Position numbers and translations under genes: made by a program. From the NCBI RefSeq assembly GCF_027409185.1, contig NC_084463.1, forward strand, positions 43,874,407 to 43,938,406: a stretch of 64,000 nt of DNA, read 5' to 3'. The notes below the pieces were generated by a model, which was not told the origin of the DNA, did not search any database, and worked only from the letters and a program-made list of their open reading frames with translations. Of this stretch, positions 11,346-23,103 are shown piece after piece (position 1 is the stretch's first letter; the number at the start of each line of letters is the position of its first letter). The stretch is from Cynocephalus volans. Lineage: Eukaryota; Chordata; Mammalia; Dermoptera; Cynocephalidae.

Positions 11346-11549
11346 ACACAGGCACCCTTTGGAGTTAGAATATGTAACCCCACGCAGTGGAGGTCCACAG
11401 CTTCCCCTGCCTACTTCACGGGGGTGCTGTTGGGACCGAGTTAGAAAAGGGATTTGAAAATCGTTTCTAAACTCCAAGCACCACCCTCCTCTATTTTTCT
11501 GCAATCCCGAAAGTGATGGCGTCTATGGACTGCAGACATTCGGAGTCTG

Positions 11550-12640
11550 TCCCCTGGGAACTTGATCAGCGCTTCCTGCGCGCCTCGCTCTTGGCGTCAG
11601 CTCTCTCCCTGGTCCTCAGGGTTGGGGGACGCTGTCTACGCGGACAGAAGCCAGGGATGGGGAGCGTCCAGTGAGCTGGGGGTCTGACTCAGTCTGGGCA
11701 GAGGCTGTCATCAGGGCCCTGGTCACCTTCGGTCCCGGGGATGTTCCTTTGTTAATGCCGGGCTCATCCAGGTGACAGCGGGGCCTGAGTGTCCACGGTT
11801 CCCACGTATCACCCTCTGCAGGGACAGGACGGCCGGGAGGGGCGGGAAGGGGCCGCCGCTAGAAGGCGGGGGTGGACGCGGGGTCCTGACCCAGAGGCCG
11901 CAGGAGGGTGGCCTGCAGGGCCGGTACTCACAGGGAGGTGGCCCTCGCACCAAGCCAGGCGTCCGGGGCTGATCGGCGATGGCCGGGCCGCGGGGGACTT
12001 GGTGGCGTCAGCTGGGTCAGGGTGGGGGAAGGGAGGAGAGTGGAGGAGCCTCGGCGTCCTGGGACAGCCTGGAGTGGGGCCGCCTTGTCCTGGGCAGGGG
12101 GATGGACAGGAGGTTTGCTGGTGGGGGAGGGGCTGGGGGACAAGGGAGGAAAGGGGGCGGCAGCCTGTCCGCTGTGTTTGGGGTGAGTCGTTGGGAGGGG
12201 AAGGGGGTCCCTGTGGAGGGGGCGGGAGAGGGCGCCCCCGTGGGCGGTCGGTGAAGGGGGTCGGGGGGACAGGCGGCAGCGAGCAGGGGCGGGTGCCCCC
12301 CTGGGAGGGTGAAGCGGGTCGCCGGGGGTAGCGATCCCCCAACTCTCCCGGGCATCGGCGGCGTCGGTCCGGGGTTGAAGAGAGGGGGTGTCCGGCTTAG
12401 GCGGAGACGGTGGGCGGGGCAGGCCGGGCTGCGGGGAGGCGACAGGTAGGTCCGGTCCCCTGGGGCGGGGCGGGGGACGTTACCAAGCCCCGAAATGCCG
12501 CCCCCCAATCCTGACCAACCCGTGTCCGAGTCCTGGGGTTGAGCGGACAGACGAGGAAACTGAGGCTCCGGCCACGCGTGCGGTGTGGAAAGGGAGCAGG
12601 AAAGCAGAAGGCCTTGAAGGCTGAGCAGCACCTTTCTGCC
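11550..12640. promoter_or_regulatory. CpG island, candidate TRIM17 promoter region
   Basis: A dense GC- and CpG-rich block with Sp1-type GC boxes such as 'ggggcggggc' near 12465. It lies about 1.5-2.5 kb upstream of the TRIM17 coding exon, where a non-coding first exon and promoter would be expected. Long open frames on both strands, e.g. 12017-13108 minus, are low-complexity Pro/Gly/Ser-rich and not convincing genes. No TATA box seen. Confidence 0.5.
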
Positions 12641-12665
12641 ACCTCCTGGGGGTGCGAGTATGGAC

Positions 12666-12835
12666 GGCCTGGCTGCGGGTGTGGATGGCCGGCTCCGGGT
12701 GTAGACGGCCTGGCCGCGGGTGTGGATGGCCGGCTCTGGGTGTAGACGGCCTGGCCGCGGGTGTGGATGGCCGGCTCTGGGTGTAGACGGCCTGGCTGCA
12801 GATGTAGGCGGCCTGGCTCCCAGTGTAGATGACTG
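12666..12835. repeat. 41-bp minisatellite (20/21-bp half-units)
   Basis: Units begin with 'ggcctgg' at 12666, 12707, 12748 and 12789, exactly 41 bp apart. Each has two related halves, 'ggccgcgggtgtggat' and 'ggccggctctgggtgtagac'. The last units near 12809 are half-length and diverged. It lies at the edge of the CpG island. Confidence 0.9.
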
Positions 12836-13248
12836 GCTTTCCCCGGGCTTCCTGGCTGGAGCTTTTCCGTGGTCTCTCCTCACTAAACACACGAGGACGG
12901 GGTCTGGCCTTCGATTCCGTGTGGCCCGGAGGGTGCGGGTGGTGGGCGCGCACAGTTCTCTGCATGAGCGAACAACTGCTGTTAATTCTACTTTACCAAC
13001 CCCCCTCCTGGTCCCGGAACCCTCTCTGCTGTTTACATCAATGGGGGAATGTGGCCTGAGGGTTTCCTTCAGTTTAGAAAATACATCAGGGTTAAAAAAC
13101 AACAACAAGGAAAAAACCTTTAATGAATAATTTCAAGCAGTTGCACCCAAGACAACAGGACAATGAACTCCATAAATAAACAATCCAAATGAGCATTTTA
13201 CTGCATTTTCTTCATCTGCTCTGTTGTTTTGTCTTGACTGAAGGGTTT

Positions 13249-13250
<2 letters not shown>

Positions 13251-13282
<32 letters not shown>

Positions 13283-13411
13283 TCGTTTTTTCGTGACCGG
13301 CACTCAGCCAGTGAGTGCACCGGTCAGTCCTATATAGGATCCGAACCCGCGGCGGGAGCGTCGCCGCGCTGCCAGCGCAGCACTCTACCAAGTGCGCCAC
13401 AGGCTCGGCCC
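13251..13411 (-). mobile_element. Dimeric tRNA-derived SINE, GC-rich subtype, with TSD
   Basis: Antisense copy with a long poly(T) at 13251-13281. Its sense reads 'cacttggtagagtgctgcgc', then a GC-rich loop, then 'ggttcggatcctatatagga' and a second half. A direct repeat of about 13 bp, 'aagggttttcttt', flanks it at 13241 and 13412. The long pure tail and intact TSD indicate a young insertion. Confidence 0.85.
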
Positions 13412-13704
13412 AAGGGTTTTCTTTTTCTAAAAGCAAATCCCAGACATCAGTAGTTTCACTTCTAGAAGTTTCATCAGTGTCTTACCGATAGTCAAGGCTT
13501 TGCCTACCCAATGCAATTGACAGTAATTCCTGTTTTTTTCTGACCTCTGATTCCTGTTCAGATTTCACCTATTACCTAAAACGTGCATGTTTAAAAAGTT
13601 GGTTTGTTTGAGTCAGGATCCTAACACGGTTTAGAGGTCTTTTAAGACTTACATTAGTATTGTTTCTCTTTTCTTTTTCTTATACTTTTTTCTTCATCTT
13701 TTAA

Positions 13705-14400
13705 TGCTGTAGGGGAGGGGGATATGGCTTCCCTCTTCCCTTCTGGGTTCTTTGGATGGGCAATGAATTAAATTGACATAAGACACATCAACAGGAGAAA
13801 AACTACTTTAATTGTGTGCATAGGTACAGGAGTCCCGCAAAACATGAGACTCAAGGAAGGGCCAGATGACTGGAGTTTGTACAGCGTCCTGAGCTACAGA
13901 AAGGAATAGAGCTGGGGCTTCTGGGGGTGGTGACAAGTTACAGGAGGGTGAATAAAGGTTGTCTTGTTATGCAGAAGGACAAATAGATCCAGAGGGTAGC
14001 TCCTTTCCCCAGCACCCCCCACTTTTCCTGGTGTGGAACTAAACAGAGACCACCTAATGAGAAGAGGCAAAAGGCTATTTACTCAGGGCTTGCAGGTAAC
14101 AGCGCCCTGTCTTCTCCACAGCGCAGGTTACTGGAGGAACACTGAGAGCACATGCACCCTAAGCTGTTTTGGGATAGGCTCTGAGATCTGCCCTGTGCCT
14201 GGGGGTGTTTGCTGGGGTTCTGCCCTGTGTGGGAAGCCCGATCAGGTGGGGCAGGTGCACAGCAGCAGCTCTGGCCACGGTGCTTGTAGAAAGTAGAAGG
14301 AGGCTGTGGACAATGGTGCAGGATCTTGGAGAAGATAAAATGGAAAAATCATCCCATAGGACTGAGGAGCACTTGAGTGCCTGAGACTTTGGACTTCAGG
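13705..14400 (+). mobile_element. ERV-like LTR family A, copy 1 (partial)
   Basis: It starts with 'gtaggggagggggatatggc' and includes 'aaattgacataagacacatc' and 'aacaggagaaaaac', the signature of the family A copies at 14650, 18005, 18670, 19170, 22440 and 24305. The 3' half is too diverged to delimit. Confidence 0.45.
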
Positions 14401-14649
14401 GTCTCACCTCACCCCACGACAGCCTGATGGAGCCAGCGCGGGACTGGCAGCATATCTAGCTCTTTTTTACTTATTTGGTTTTGTGAAGTTGGTATGTTTT
14501 TAATTTTAATTATTTTTGTTTCCGTCCATGTTTGCCACCATGTGTCTGAGGGATGGAAACCCTAATTCCGAATCAAACAACTATTATTTGAAATTTACAA
14601 AAATAGGTGTAGAAAAAATATGAATAAACTTTCAAATGAAAAGTCTTAT

Positions 14650-15640
14650 GTTTGTAGTGTTTACTTTTCTGAGGTGTAGGGGAGAAAAACCTTTTCCTAT
14701 ACTCTCTTAGTGAATTAAACTGACAAAAGACAGTTTAACAGAAGAAAACCTTATATATTTCATTTGGTGTTAACTATTTTTTATTTATTTTCTTTTCTTT
14801 CTTCTTTTTTTTCTTTTCTTTTCTTTCTTTCTTTCTTTTTCTTTTCTTTTCTTTTTTTTTTGGTGGTTGGCTGGTGAGGGGATCTAAGCCAGTGTCATAA
14901 CGCCTCGCTCTAACCAACCGAGATAACTGGCCGTCCTGATACTAACTTTTTAAATAATGTGCATGGGGGCTTCACAGGTGTTAAAACAAAAAACCAAAAA
15001 ACATAAATAGCTAAAAACCGTGGGGACTTATAGCCACTGTAACAACAGGTGATAAATTGTGGGTAAGTGACTAGACAAAGGGAAGCAGAGGAGGTCTGGG
15101 CTTCTTGCTGGTAAATTGTGGGAAGGCAAATACATAAGGAAACATAACAGATAAGGGTCATTTAACAAGAGTTATTTACACAGATCCACCTCAGTGCTGT
15201 CTCTGTCTTTGGTGATAGGATTGTTCTCGTGTGGGAGAGCGGGACACCTTCACAAGGAGGATTTTCCATTCTCCTTCTAGGAAGACAGAGGGAAGGCAGA
15301 GAGTTCTTCCTGTGTCCGCTTTTTCTCAGCTTCCTCCAGCTCACAATAATCTTAATGTCAAAGTGGCATATTCTAGGGTGACGTATTCCGATCTCCTCCA
15401 GAGGTTATTGTTGAAGATCAACCAAGGCAGACACGAGTTAAAGGTGGCAAAGGCAGATGTCACGTGGGTCTACTGCAATAGGGCAAGGAGGCCACCATGT
15501 AGGACTGAGCTCGATTCTGAATATAGCAGGGTCCGCAGGGGTTTCACAGCCAATGAACACAGAGAGGTGGTAAGTGCGTGGGACATTACTGAGAGGGGAC
15601 ATCAAGGGTAGGGGGCTTCTTGCTAAACTGACCAAACAGG
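14650..15640 (+). mobile_element. ERV-like LTR family A, copy 2 (with internal SINE)
   Basis: Shows 'gaattaaactgacaaaagac' near 14712 and 'caaagtggcatattctaggg' near 15358, the two ends of the family. A T/C-rich tract and antisense SINE interrupt it at 14785-14936. Confidence 0.55.
14785..14936 (-). mobile_element. tRNA-Ile-derived SINE (antisense) with T/C-rich tail
   Basis: The poly-pyrimidine tract 'ttctttctttctttttcttt' is the tail. The body contains 'ctcgctctaaccaaccgaga' and 'taactggcc', the reverse of the SINE head. Confidence 0.7.
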
Positions 15641-15697
15641 ATTCTTGTGAAGGACAGAACAGACTTAAAAATCAAAGGTGAGGGATGAGGATTGGTA

Positions 15698-16087
15698 TAT
15701 TAGTCCATTTTCTGTTGCTTATAACAGAACTCTGAAACTGGGTAATTTATAAAGAAATATAATTTATTTCTTAGATTTCAGGAAGCTGGGAAATCCACGG
15801 TCCAGAGGGCGCCTCTGGTGAGGGCCTTCTTCTGGGTAGGGAGTCTCTGCAGGGTCCTAGATGGTGCAGGAAATCATGTGGTGAGAATGGCCTGAGCAAG
15901 AGAGCTGACCTTCTCCTTACAAAGCCATCAGAACCATGCCCATTAAACCATCGGCACGTTACTCGACAAATGGACCAGCCCATTCAGAGGGCACTGTCCT
16001 CATGGCCCCTTAAAAGCCCCACCTTTTACCACCACATTGGGGGTTAAGTTCCAACTTGAGCTTGGGGGGACATTCAAACCACAGCAG
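15698..16087 (-). mobile_element. MaLR-type LTR (THE1/MST-like), antisense
   Basis: It opens with 'gtatattagtccattttctg' and 'aaactgggtaatttataaag' and closes with 'acattcaaaccacagcag', the reversed ends of a MaLR-type solo LTR. The copy at 16505-16918 is the same family in the opposite orientation. Subfamily is uncertain. Confidence 0.65.
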
Positions 16088-16504
16088 CCTGATGAGATGT
16101 CAAGGGTGGGGGGCTCTCTCTAAACTGACCTAGTGGGACTTTTTGCTAAGACTGTGCTAGGCAGGATGAAGACAGGGTCCAAGGCTGAGGCCTCATGGAA
16201 AAGAGGGCCCAGAGGCACCTGACTGAAATTTGGTCAAGGGGTGAGTCTGTGTCATTATTAAAGCTTTGATTTGCTCTAAAACTTCTGAAATGCCACAGGT
16301 TGTTGCCCCCTCACCATCTGGTTTGTGGGAGCTGAGGGGTGTTTGCACATTTTATAGTGACATTGGCTGGGAGAACAGTTGGCATTCCTGTAAACCTTAA
16401 AGGCAGTATTGTATGGAATAAAATATAGGGAACACTGAAGGGCATTTGATATCAATTTTTGATATCAGATCCATAGTGCTGTGTGGTGCTGGAGTGGGAA
16501 GGTA

Positions 16505-16918
16505 CCTGCTATGGGTCAAATGTGTTCCCCCAAAGTTCGTGTGCTGGAAACTTGACCCCCACTTTAACAGTATTAAGAGGGTGGGAAATCCTATTATGGT
16601 ACTTGAAAGGTGGGGCCTTTGAGAGGTGATTGGATCATGAGGACTACACCCTCAAGAATGGATTCATCCATTCATGGAGTAATGGGTTATCATGGGTGTA
16701 GACTGATGGCTTTCTAAGAAGGGAGATGTTCTTACCTGTGACACCCTACATCACCTGAGGACCCTGTGGAGAGTCCCCACCAAGAAGGACCTCACCACAT
16801 GCACCTCCTGGACTGTGGACTTCCCAGCCTCCAAAACTGTAAGAAATAAATTCTGTTTCTTTATAAATGATCTAGTATCAGGTATTCCATTATAAGCTAC
16901 AGAAAACAGACTAATACA
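16505..16918 (+). mobile_element. MaLR-type LTR (THE1/MST-like), sense
   Basis: Contains 'caaatgtgttcccccaaagt', 'ggtggggcctttgagaggtg', the polyadenylation region 'gtaagaaataaattctg' and the end 'cagactaatacag'. With the antisense copy at 15698-16087 it forms an inverted pair. Confidence 0.65.
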
Positions 16919-17034
16919 GGACTCTGGCGTTACAGGGCCTGCCCAATTTGTTCTGTCACTGCTAGAGTGAGCAGCACTGAAGCCACGTTGGGGCCTAAAA
17001 TTACATGGGCTCTAGGCAAATTTTAAAAGGATAG

Positions 17035-17530
17035 TTTTTTTCTTGGCATGTATTTCTGAGTTCCTTCATTTCCCATGGTTATTTGATATTTTAAACCTTG
17101 ATATGGGGCAAGATGACATTATTTACAGAAATGTAAAGCTTTTTTCCAGACAGCCTGAAGCTGCAGACTTGCCAGGACGCACACACTATCCAGACCCTGA
17201 GATAACCACAAGGATGGGAGCAGAAACCAGGCGGAGTCTTGGTGAGACCTTGCACCCGGCTCCTTGAACGGAGCCCCCACAGCTCGTGTCCCCCTCCGTC
17301 CTGCTTTTCATTTCCCATGCTCCCTTCCCTCAATCCCCTCTTTAAAAACCCCTCAGTAAATACTAGTCTTTGAAACAGCTTCAGTCTGGCCTTTCTCCTT
17401 CAGGTTTATTGGAGAGATGGTTAGCCTGACACCTCTCCTCTGGTCACTGGTATTTCTGAATAAAAGCTGACTTCCATCTTTACCACCATTTGACTTTTGA
17501 GTGGCTTGTTTTTGAAAAGGAGCAGGCAGC
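17035..17530 (+). mobile_element. ERV1-like solo LTR, family B, sense
   Basis: Contains 'cagcctgaagctgcagactt', 'cagcttcagtctggcctttc' and 'ttgacttttgagtggcttgt'. An antisense relative at 52530-52975 carries the same landmarks in reverse order. Polyadenylation-type 'gaataaaagc' near 17458. No internal retroviral genes seen. Confidence 0.6.
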
Positions 17531-18004
17531 CAGACCCATGCCTGGTAACAACATGACCCTGGTGATTGGCACCCACCTCCTAGTGAGTGCAATGCATGCC
17601 CACCTTCCCAGGAATCTGGTGGAAATTATATTATGTCTGGTTTCTGCAGCCCAGAATTTTCCAGCCCTTTTAAAGTAACATGGAGCATGTCCTTGACTTC
17701 TTCTATCAGATGGAGATCTTCAAATATCTGGTTTCTACGTTATCAACCCAACACCTTCTCCCAAACTTTGCTCCCTGACCACCAGGTTGTCCCTTCTTTA
17801 GCCCTAATATCTTCATGCCTGCCACAATTTCTTACAGGACCTGGTTTCCAGACTTTTTGCTAACTAATGTGATTATTTTTCTCTGTAGTCAAAATAGAGC
17901 CTGTGCTATATCTGTCAGGGTTTTGTTGCAGTAACAAACAACCCTGCATCCTGGAGGCTCACCATAGCAAGCTTATTTCTCACACTTACAACATGTACAA
18001 CACG
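17530..18004. other. Unassigned sequence between LTRs
   Basis: No gene or recognised repeat; could be diverged ERV sequence. Confidence 0.3.
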
Positions 18005-18555
18005 GGCTTTGTAGGGGAGGGGGAAAATATCCTATATACTCTTAGATTCGGTGACTGGGGACTGCAAATTAAACTGACAAAAGACAGATTAACAGGAGAA
18101 AAGACATACATGTTTCATCTTTTTAAAAAAAATTTACATATGATAACTAAAAAATCTGCTGTGACCAGGTCAGCTAAATTATAGTGCCTTGGGGGATCTG
18201 GGATAAGTCAGCAATCATGTCCACCTGTCCTGGAAAACATTATCATAAGACCATTTTACTTAGAAGCAGCTATAATGGCACCAGGAAGCCATACAATAAC
18301 CTAGAATAATCCTTGTGACCTTCATCCTGGATCCCTGCATGTAGGTTGTAACCTAGTAACAATCCCAAATCTATATGTAATGTACAACAAATAGAAAGTT
18401 GATGAAGAGATGAGGTGGGACTGTCTTCTCTCACTGTCCTTTAAATCTTCCTCCTTCTTGTGGTTATAAATGATAAGTTCTGCTGGTTCTCTTTGGAACT
18501 CATTTCTCAGGGTGACCTGACTATGCATTTCCCTGGTTGCAATTGTCATATTAGC
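18005..18555 (+). mobile_element. ERV-like LTR family A, copy 3
   Basis: Starts 'tttgtaggggagggggaaaa', then 'aaattaaactgacaaaagac' and 'agattaacaggagaaaagac'. Followed by an antisense SINE. Confidence 0.55.
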
Positions 18556-18559
18556 TCAA

Positions 18560-18668
18560 TAAATTTTTTTTTTTTTGGCTCTTTGCCAGTATGGGGATCT
18601 GAACCCTTGACCTTGGTGTTATCAACACCCCCCCACCCCCGCAAGTGAGCTAACTGGCCACACTGGCT
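18560..18668 (-). mobile_element. tRNA-Ile-derived SINE (antisense)
   Basis: Poly(T) near 18564, then 'gggatctgaacccttgacct' and 'gtgagctaactggccaca', the reverse complement of the SINE head. Confidence 0.8.
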
Positions 18669-18669
18669 T

Positions 18670-19110
18670 AATAAATGCTATGCTTTTAATGTTTGGCTTC
18701 AGTTTCTTTTAGGTCAACACAAATATGGGAGATTCACATAAGAGAACTGAAAACCTAAAGAGGCAGTTAGACCCAGGGGCTTCTATACCATTTTCACAAA
18801 GAGCAATAAATTGTGGAGAAGTGACTAGGGAATGTATGGGGGAAACTCATGGTAGATAGACTCACCTCTGGTGATGAATCGATCTCCTTTTCCTGGTACG
18901 GGAGAGGGGGCATCTGTACAAATGAAAATTTCCTTTACAAAATTTAAATTTATACCCTGATTTTAGGCAGAAAGGGGGAGGGCAGGAAACTCCTTATGTG
19001 TTTGCTGTTTCTCAGTGGCCCTCACTCAAAATAATCAATATATGAAGGTGGCATATTTTAGGGTGGCATGTCCTGATCCATTCAGCCTCCTGGGGGTTTC
19101 ATGTGACATA
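18670..19110 (+). mobile_element. ERV-like LTR family A, copy 4
   Basis: Contains 'ataaattgtggagaagtgac', 'ctctggtgatgaatcgatct' and 'aaggtggcatattttagggt', parallel to copy 2. Confidence 0.5.
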
Positions 19111-19169
19111 TCATCACTCAGGAGGCCAGTTCACGGCCTCCACCATGTAGAATGCTTCAGTGATAGGGT

Positions 19170-19700
19170 TTGGGACACACTACCCCAAATACGCATCTTT
19201 GGCATAGGATTATTTTAAGTTGATTATTTGAGGAAACAGCCAACACAGAAGAAACCCTAAAAAGAGAGTAGAAGTTACTCTTTTGTAAGGGAAACTTATA
19301 TCTATAATGAAAGTCTTCATCTGTAAGGATGGCTCTCTCTTAGCACCAGGAAGAAGGTGACTAACTCACTAGAGACTCTTAGTGAAAACAGCACTGACTG
19401 AGCTCTGCATAATGTTTCTTACCTGTGTTTAAGGTGCTTTTCCTGGCCACCTATCCAGAACTAGTCTCACCTTTCTTGGTTCAGAGAAAGATGGTTATGT
19501 AAGTCTGAAGTCAGAGCCACTTCTTGGAGATTTACTCTTGGAGATTTTCCTGAGTATCTCCCATGTGTACAAAGAGGTATGACTGTTATTAAACTTCTGT
19601 TTTTCTCTTGTTAGTCTGTCTCGTGCCACAGGTAGGCCCAGCTGAGAACTATGAAGGGTCTGGAGAAAATTATTTTTCCTCCCCTTGATATATGCATATT
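19170..19700 (-). mobile_element. ERV-like LTR family A, copy 5 (antisense, partial)
   Basis: The end 'ctgtttttctcttgttagtc' followed by 'ctggagaaaattatttttcc' is the reversed family A terminus. Confidence 0.45.
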
Positions 19701-20425
19701 TTTTTCTTTTTTTAAATTTCCTTTTGTTTTCTTTTTTAAATTTTAAAATCATTCTTATTTTTTACTTTTTTATTTCTTGTGTTTTTTTTCCTTTTTTCCC
19801 TATTTATTTATTCGACCCTCCATGTACTGGTGCCTTGGGAACCTGAGCAATAGGCCTCTGTGGTGATATTTAATGGCATCTGCTCAATCTTGCTATGAAC
19901 CTAAAAGTGCTCTTAAAAAATAAAGTCTGTAAATTTTTTTTTCTGGTTTGGGAGCCCCACAGACAGTGCATCAGGGAAGGGGAGGCCACAGCAGGGCCTT
20001 CTTGGAGGGTCCTGTTGGGGCTGAGGGTGAGGCTGGTGTGTGGTGAGGGTATGGAACTTTCATAGCTAGAACTGTCCATTGACTGGAGCACAACAGGAAG
20101 CTTCTAGAAAGAATCCTGGAACCCTCCTGTTGGCCTCATCCTCTGACCCTTCTTAAGTGACAGCTCATGGTGACCAGCCAGCCCCCACCATTCCAGCCCC
20201 CAGCCACAGGCTTCCCACTGGGCATGAGCCACTCCACTCCCCATGGCCATCCTGTGGTCTTTGCATGAGATGCAGGTGGACACCTGCCCTGAGCTGGGCC
20301 ACAAGCCCTTGGGCCTGATAGATAATGTCAGTGCCCAGATCAGAGGGTGGTCACAGAACATCATAATCTAATGAACACACTTGTACGGTGCCTGGCACAT
20401 GGTGGGTCCCTGTGTTCACTATCTG
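19700..20425. other. Unassigned sequence
   Basis: A T-rich tract to about 19800, then ordinary-composition DNA with an open minus-strand frame of 86 codons (20104-20364) that I do not recognise. No promoter, splice pattern or repeat identified. Confidence 0.3.
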
Positions 20426-20800
20426 TGGTGGGCTGAATTTTGTCCCCTCCAAATTCATATGTTGGATTCCTAACACCCAGGACCTCAGAATGTGGCTGTA
20501 TTTGGAGAAAGGGTCTTTAAAGAGGTGATTAAGATAAAAGGAGGTCATATGGGTGGGTCTTAATCCCATAGGACTGACGTCCTATAAGGAGATTAGGACA
20601 TAGACAAGCACAGAGGAATCACCATGTGAGGACACAGGGAGAAGACACTGTCTACAAGCCATGGAGAGAGGTCTTAGGAAACACCAACCCTGCCTACACT
20701 TGGATCTCAGACTTCCAGCTTCCAGGACTGAGAGACAATGAGTTTCTGTTGTTTAAGCCATCCAGTCTGCAGTATTTTCTTATAGCAACATGAGAAAATG
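20425..20800 (+). mobile_element. MLT1A-like MaLR LTR
   Basis: Contains 'ggacctcagaatgtggctgt', 'taaaaggaggtcatatgggt', 'acacagggagaagacactgt' and 'gtttctgttgtttaagccat', the ordered landmarks of MLT1A. Confidence 0.8.
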
Positions 20801-21545
20801 AATGTATGGTCATTACAATTAAAATTAGAATGTAGTATTTCTTTTCCTCCCAGGTTTTGGATTTCAGGAACAAAGAGCATTTCTTGACTGTTGCTCTGGT
20901 GGATGAAGCTGGGAAGGGTGAGAAGGCTACAGAACTGTTGTTTGTGGTGTTTATCATGTGTGGAGAAAGCCAGATGAATACAGTGGGGGCTGAAAAGAAC
21001 AGAGGTGGGAGACAAAAAGACGGATTAGTCTGGCACTGGGGCCACAATCTTATTTTATCCTGCGGCCCCTGCTTTGTGAGATGTCCTAGTAATAAACATG
21101 CCATATGCTTGAAACCAGATTGAATTGTCATTTCTGTTGCTTGTAACCAAGAGTTCTAAGAAACAGAACACAGCCGTTAATGTAATAGACAGTGGCTGGA
21201 TCAGTTTATTCTAATAACAACTGCAGAAAGGACTTTAAATGAATGCATTCTAATTCTAGCACACATGGTGAGTCCCAGTGGCCAGTGCCCAGGGTTGTCC
21301 CATCAGAGGAAGGGCAGCAGCTGTGCTAGGGGTCCACTCTGACCTCAGGTACATCTGTGCCTATTGGGCAAATATAACAAAAAACAAAATCTCTCCCCAA
21401 CACAGAAAACTCCTCCACAGAGGAAGAAGAGAAAGAAAACCATTTTATTTTTGAGTAAGCATTAAACCAGAACATCATGCGCATCACAGGCAACTCACTA
21501 AGAGACTGAAAAGATGAACAGCAACCTCACCCTTTCATCAAGTTG
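20800..21545. other. Unassigned sequence
   Basis: No gene or clearly recognised repeat; possible diverged LTR at the left edge. Confidence 0.3.
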
Positions 21546-21890
21546 AGTGGGTACCACCCATTCAGTACTTCAGGGAGGTTTTGCAATTCAGAGCCAGGTG
21601 ACATCTGATGTGAGGCCCATCTCCTTCCAGGCAGCTGGAAGATGGAGTGTTGTCATCACCTCTCGTAGAGTGACTGAGATGCAAAGGATTACTCAGAGCT
21701 CACGTATGCAGAGCACTGAGAGGCCTGAAGTGTCTGTCTGCAGGGAGAACTCCTTCAAGAGAGCAGGGTCCCAGGCACAGCACTGGGTCAGGTTTTCTCT
21801 CAGCTTTTATTGTACAGGCAAGAAAGTTACAGAAGAAACACAGGGGGTTAATCAGTCATAGTGAAAACAAACAAACTGGCTACAGGACAA
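21545..21890 (-). mobile_element. Possible ERV LTR (antisense)
   Basis: An antisense polyadenylation-like 'ctcagcttttattgtacagg' and flanking composition suggest an LTR. The family is not recognised. Confidence 0.3.
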
Positions 21891-22440
21891 TCTTCATTAA
21901 AGCAGGTGTAACTTAAAATAGTCCAAGCAATTTACCATCCAAAGGAGTAATAGAACTAAGCTATGTGACATACAAAAACAATGAAATAATCACTATAGCA
22001 GTGCTTAGCTCCCTAAGAAACTCAAAGAAACAGCTGAGGGTAAGATGTGGAACATCCCCCAACCAGTAACTAGCAGAAGAGCCTTGAAGGGTTTAGTTCA
22101 CATACTTTCCCATTATTTAGGTTTAGCTGCACCAAGGGCAACTGCCCCCAGAGCAATCATTTTGCTGTGTTTCAATTCTCTTATCTACATTAAAGACTTC
22201 AGTCCTGTGAAAGTTTTTCTGGTTTTTCCCAATCTTAGCATTTCCATGTGTTTTTCTAAAGAGTTGGGCTATGACTTAAACTACAGGACTTTAGTCCTGC
22301 TAAACTAAGGACTTTGGTCCTACTACGCTATAGGCCACGGCCCTGTGAAATACATGTGTTTATTAATGTCAGTGTCCTCCACAAGGTGCTGTCTTCCTCG
22401 ATGATTATGAAGGAGATCAGAGTGTGCCATCCCAACATAT
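21890..22440. other. Unassigned sequence
   Basis: AT-rich DNA with a short internal run of similar phrases around 'ggactttagtcctgctaaac' and 'ggactttggtcctactacgc' (22285-22330). No gene recognised. Confidence 0.3.
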
Positions 22441-22900
22441 GCTATGAGTACACAGGCACGGGGATTATTTTGAGCTGAAGACAATTGAAGAAACCTTCTT
22501 GGAGCTTCCTTTAACTAAAAGCAGAAACTTTGAGAAATGAGGACTTCCAGAAATCTCCTCTCTAGGGGAGTTTTTATGGCCACGCAGAAGATGGAAATTC
22601 TGTACCAAGAAGAGTCTGCACAAATAATCCTTACTAAACAACCCTTGTCTCCTATGCATGCCCTAGTCACCTTCCCATAATTCATCACCTGTTAAAAATG
22701 GTATCTGAGTGCCTGAGCCTAACAGCGTCGTTGGTTTTTCCTTTTTCTCTGAAGCCTCCATGCATGTAAAATTAAAAACTTAAGATGAAAAGTGCATGCT
22801 TTTTCTCCTGTTAATCTGCCTTTTGTCAGTTTACTTTGTAGGCCCCAGTTACAAACCTAAGAAGGTAGAGGTTTTTTTTCCTTCTCTACAATTACATTTC
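22440..22900 (-). mobile_element. ERV-like LTR family A, copy 6 (antisense)
   Basis: 'tttttctcctgttaatctgc' followed by 'cttttgtcagtttactttgt' near 22800 is the reversed signature of copies 2 and 3; 'attttgagctgaagacaatt' lies at the other end. Confidence 0.55.
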
Positions 22901-23009
22901 AGAAATAGCTCCAAGGTCCTTCAGGATATATTCCTGAGGTATCACACTGGCAAGAGGTTTGTTTAGCCATTAACAAGATTTACATACATTTGAATTTGAA
23001 AAAGACAGA

Positions 23010-23103
23010 GAATGGGGCTACTGGCTAGCTCAGTTGGTTAGAGCACAGTGTTACAGTGCCAAGGTCAAGGGTTTTGATCCCAGTGGCAAAAGAAAAAAAG
23101 AGA
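23010..23103 (+). mobile_element. tRNA-Ile-derived SINE monomer
   Basis: Head 'ctggctagctcagttggtta' followed by 'gagcacagtgttacagtgcc' and 'caagggttttgatcccagtg', ending in an A-rich tail. It is the closest in this window to an intact tRNA-Ile form, but A tail and mutated stems mark it as a SINE. Confidence 0.85.

Noticed and set aside
10674-11504. Cys/His-rich small proteins around the CA repeat
   Set aside because: Simple-sequence by-products; periodicity equals the DNA repeat.
11789-13108. Pro/Gly-rich frames of up to 363 codons in the CpG island
   Set aside because: High GC removes stop codons; frames overlap on both strands and show no domain or splice logic.
23010-23103. A true tRNA-Ile gene
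   Set aside because: A-rich tail, mismatched stems, no intact anticodon arm and many dispersed relatives indicate a SINE.
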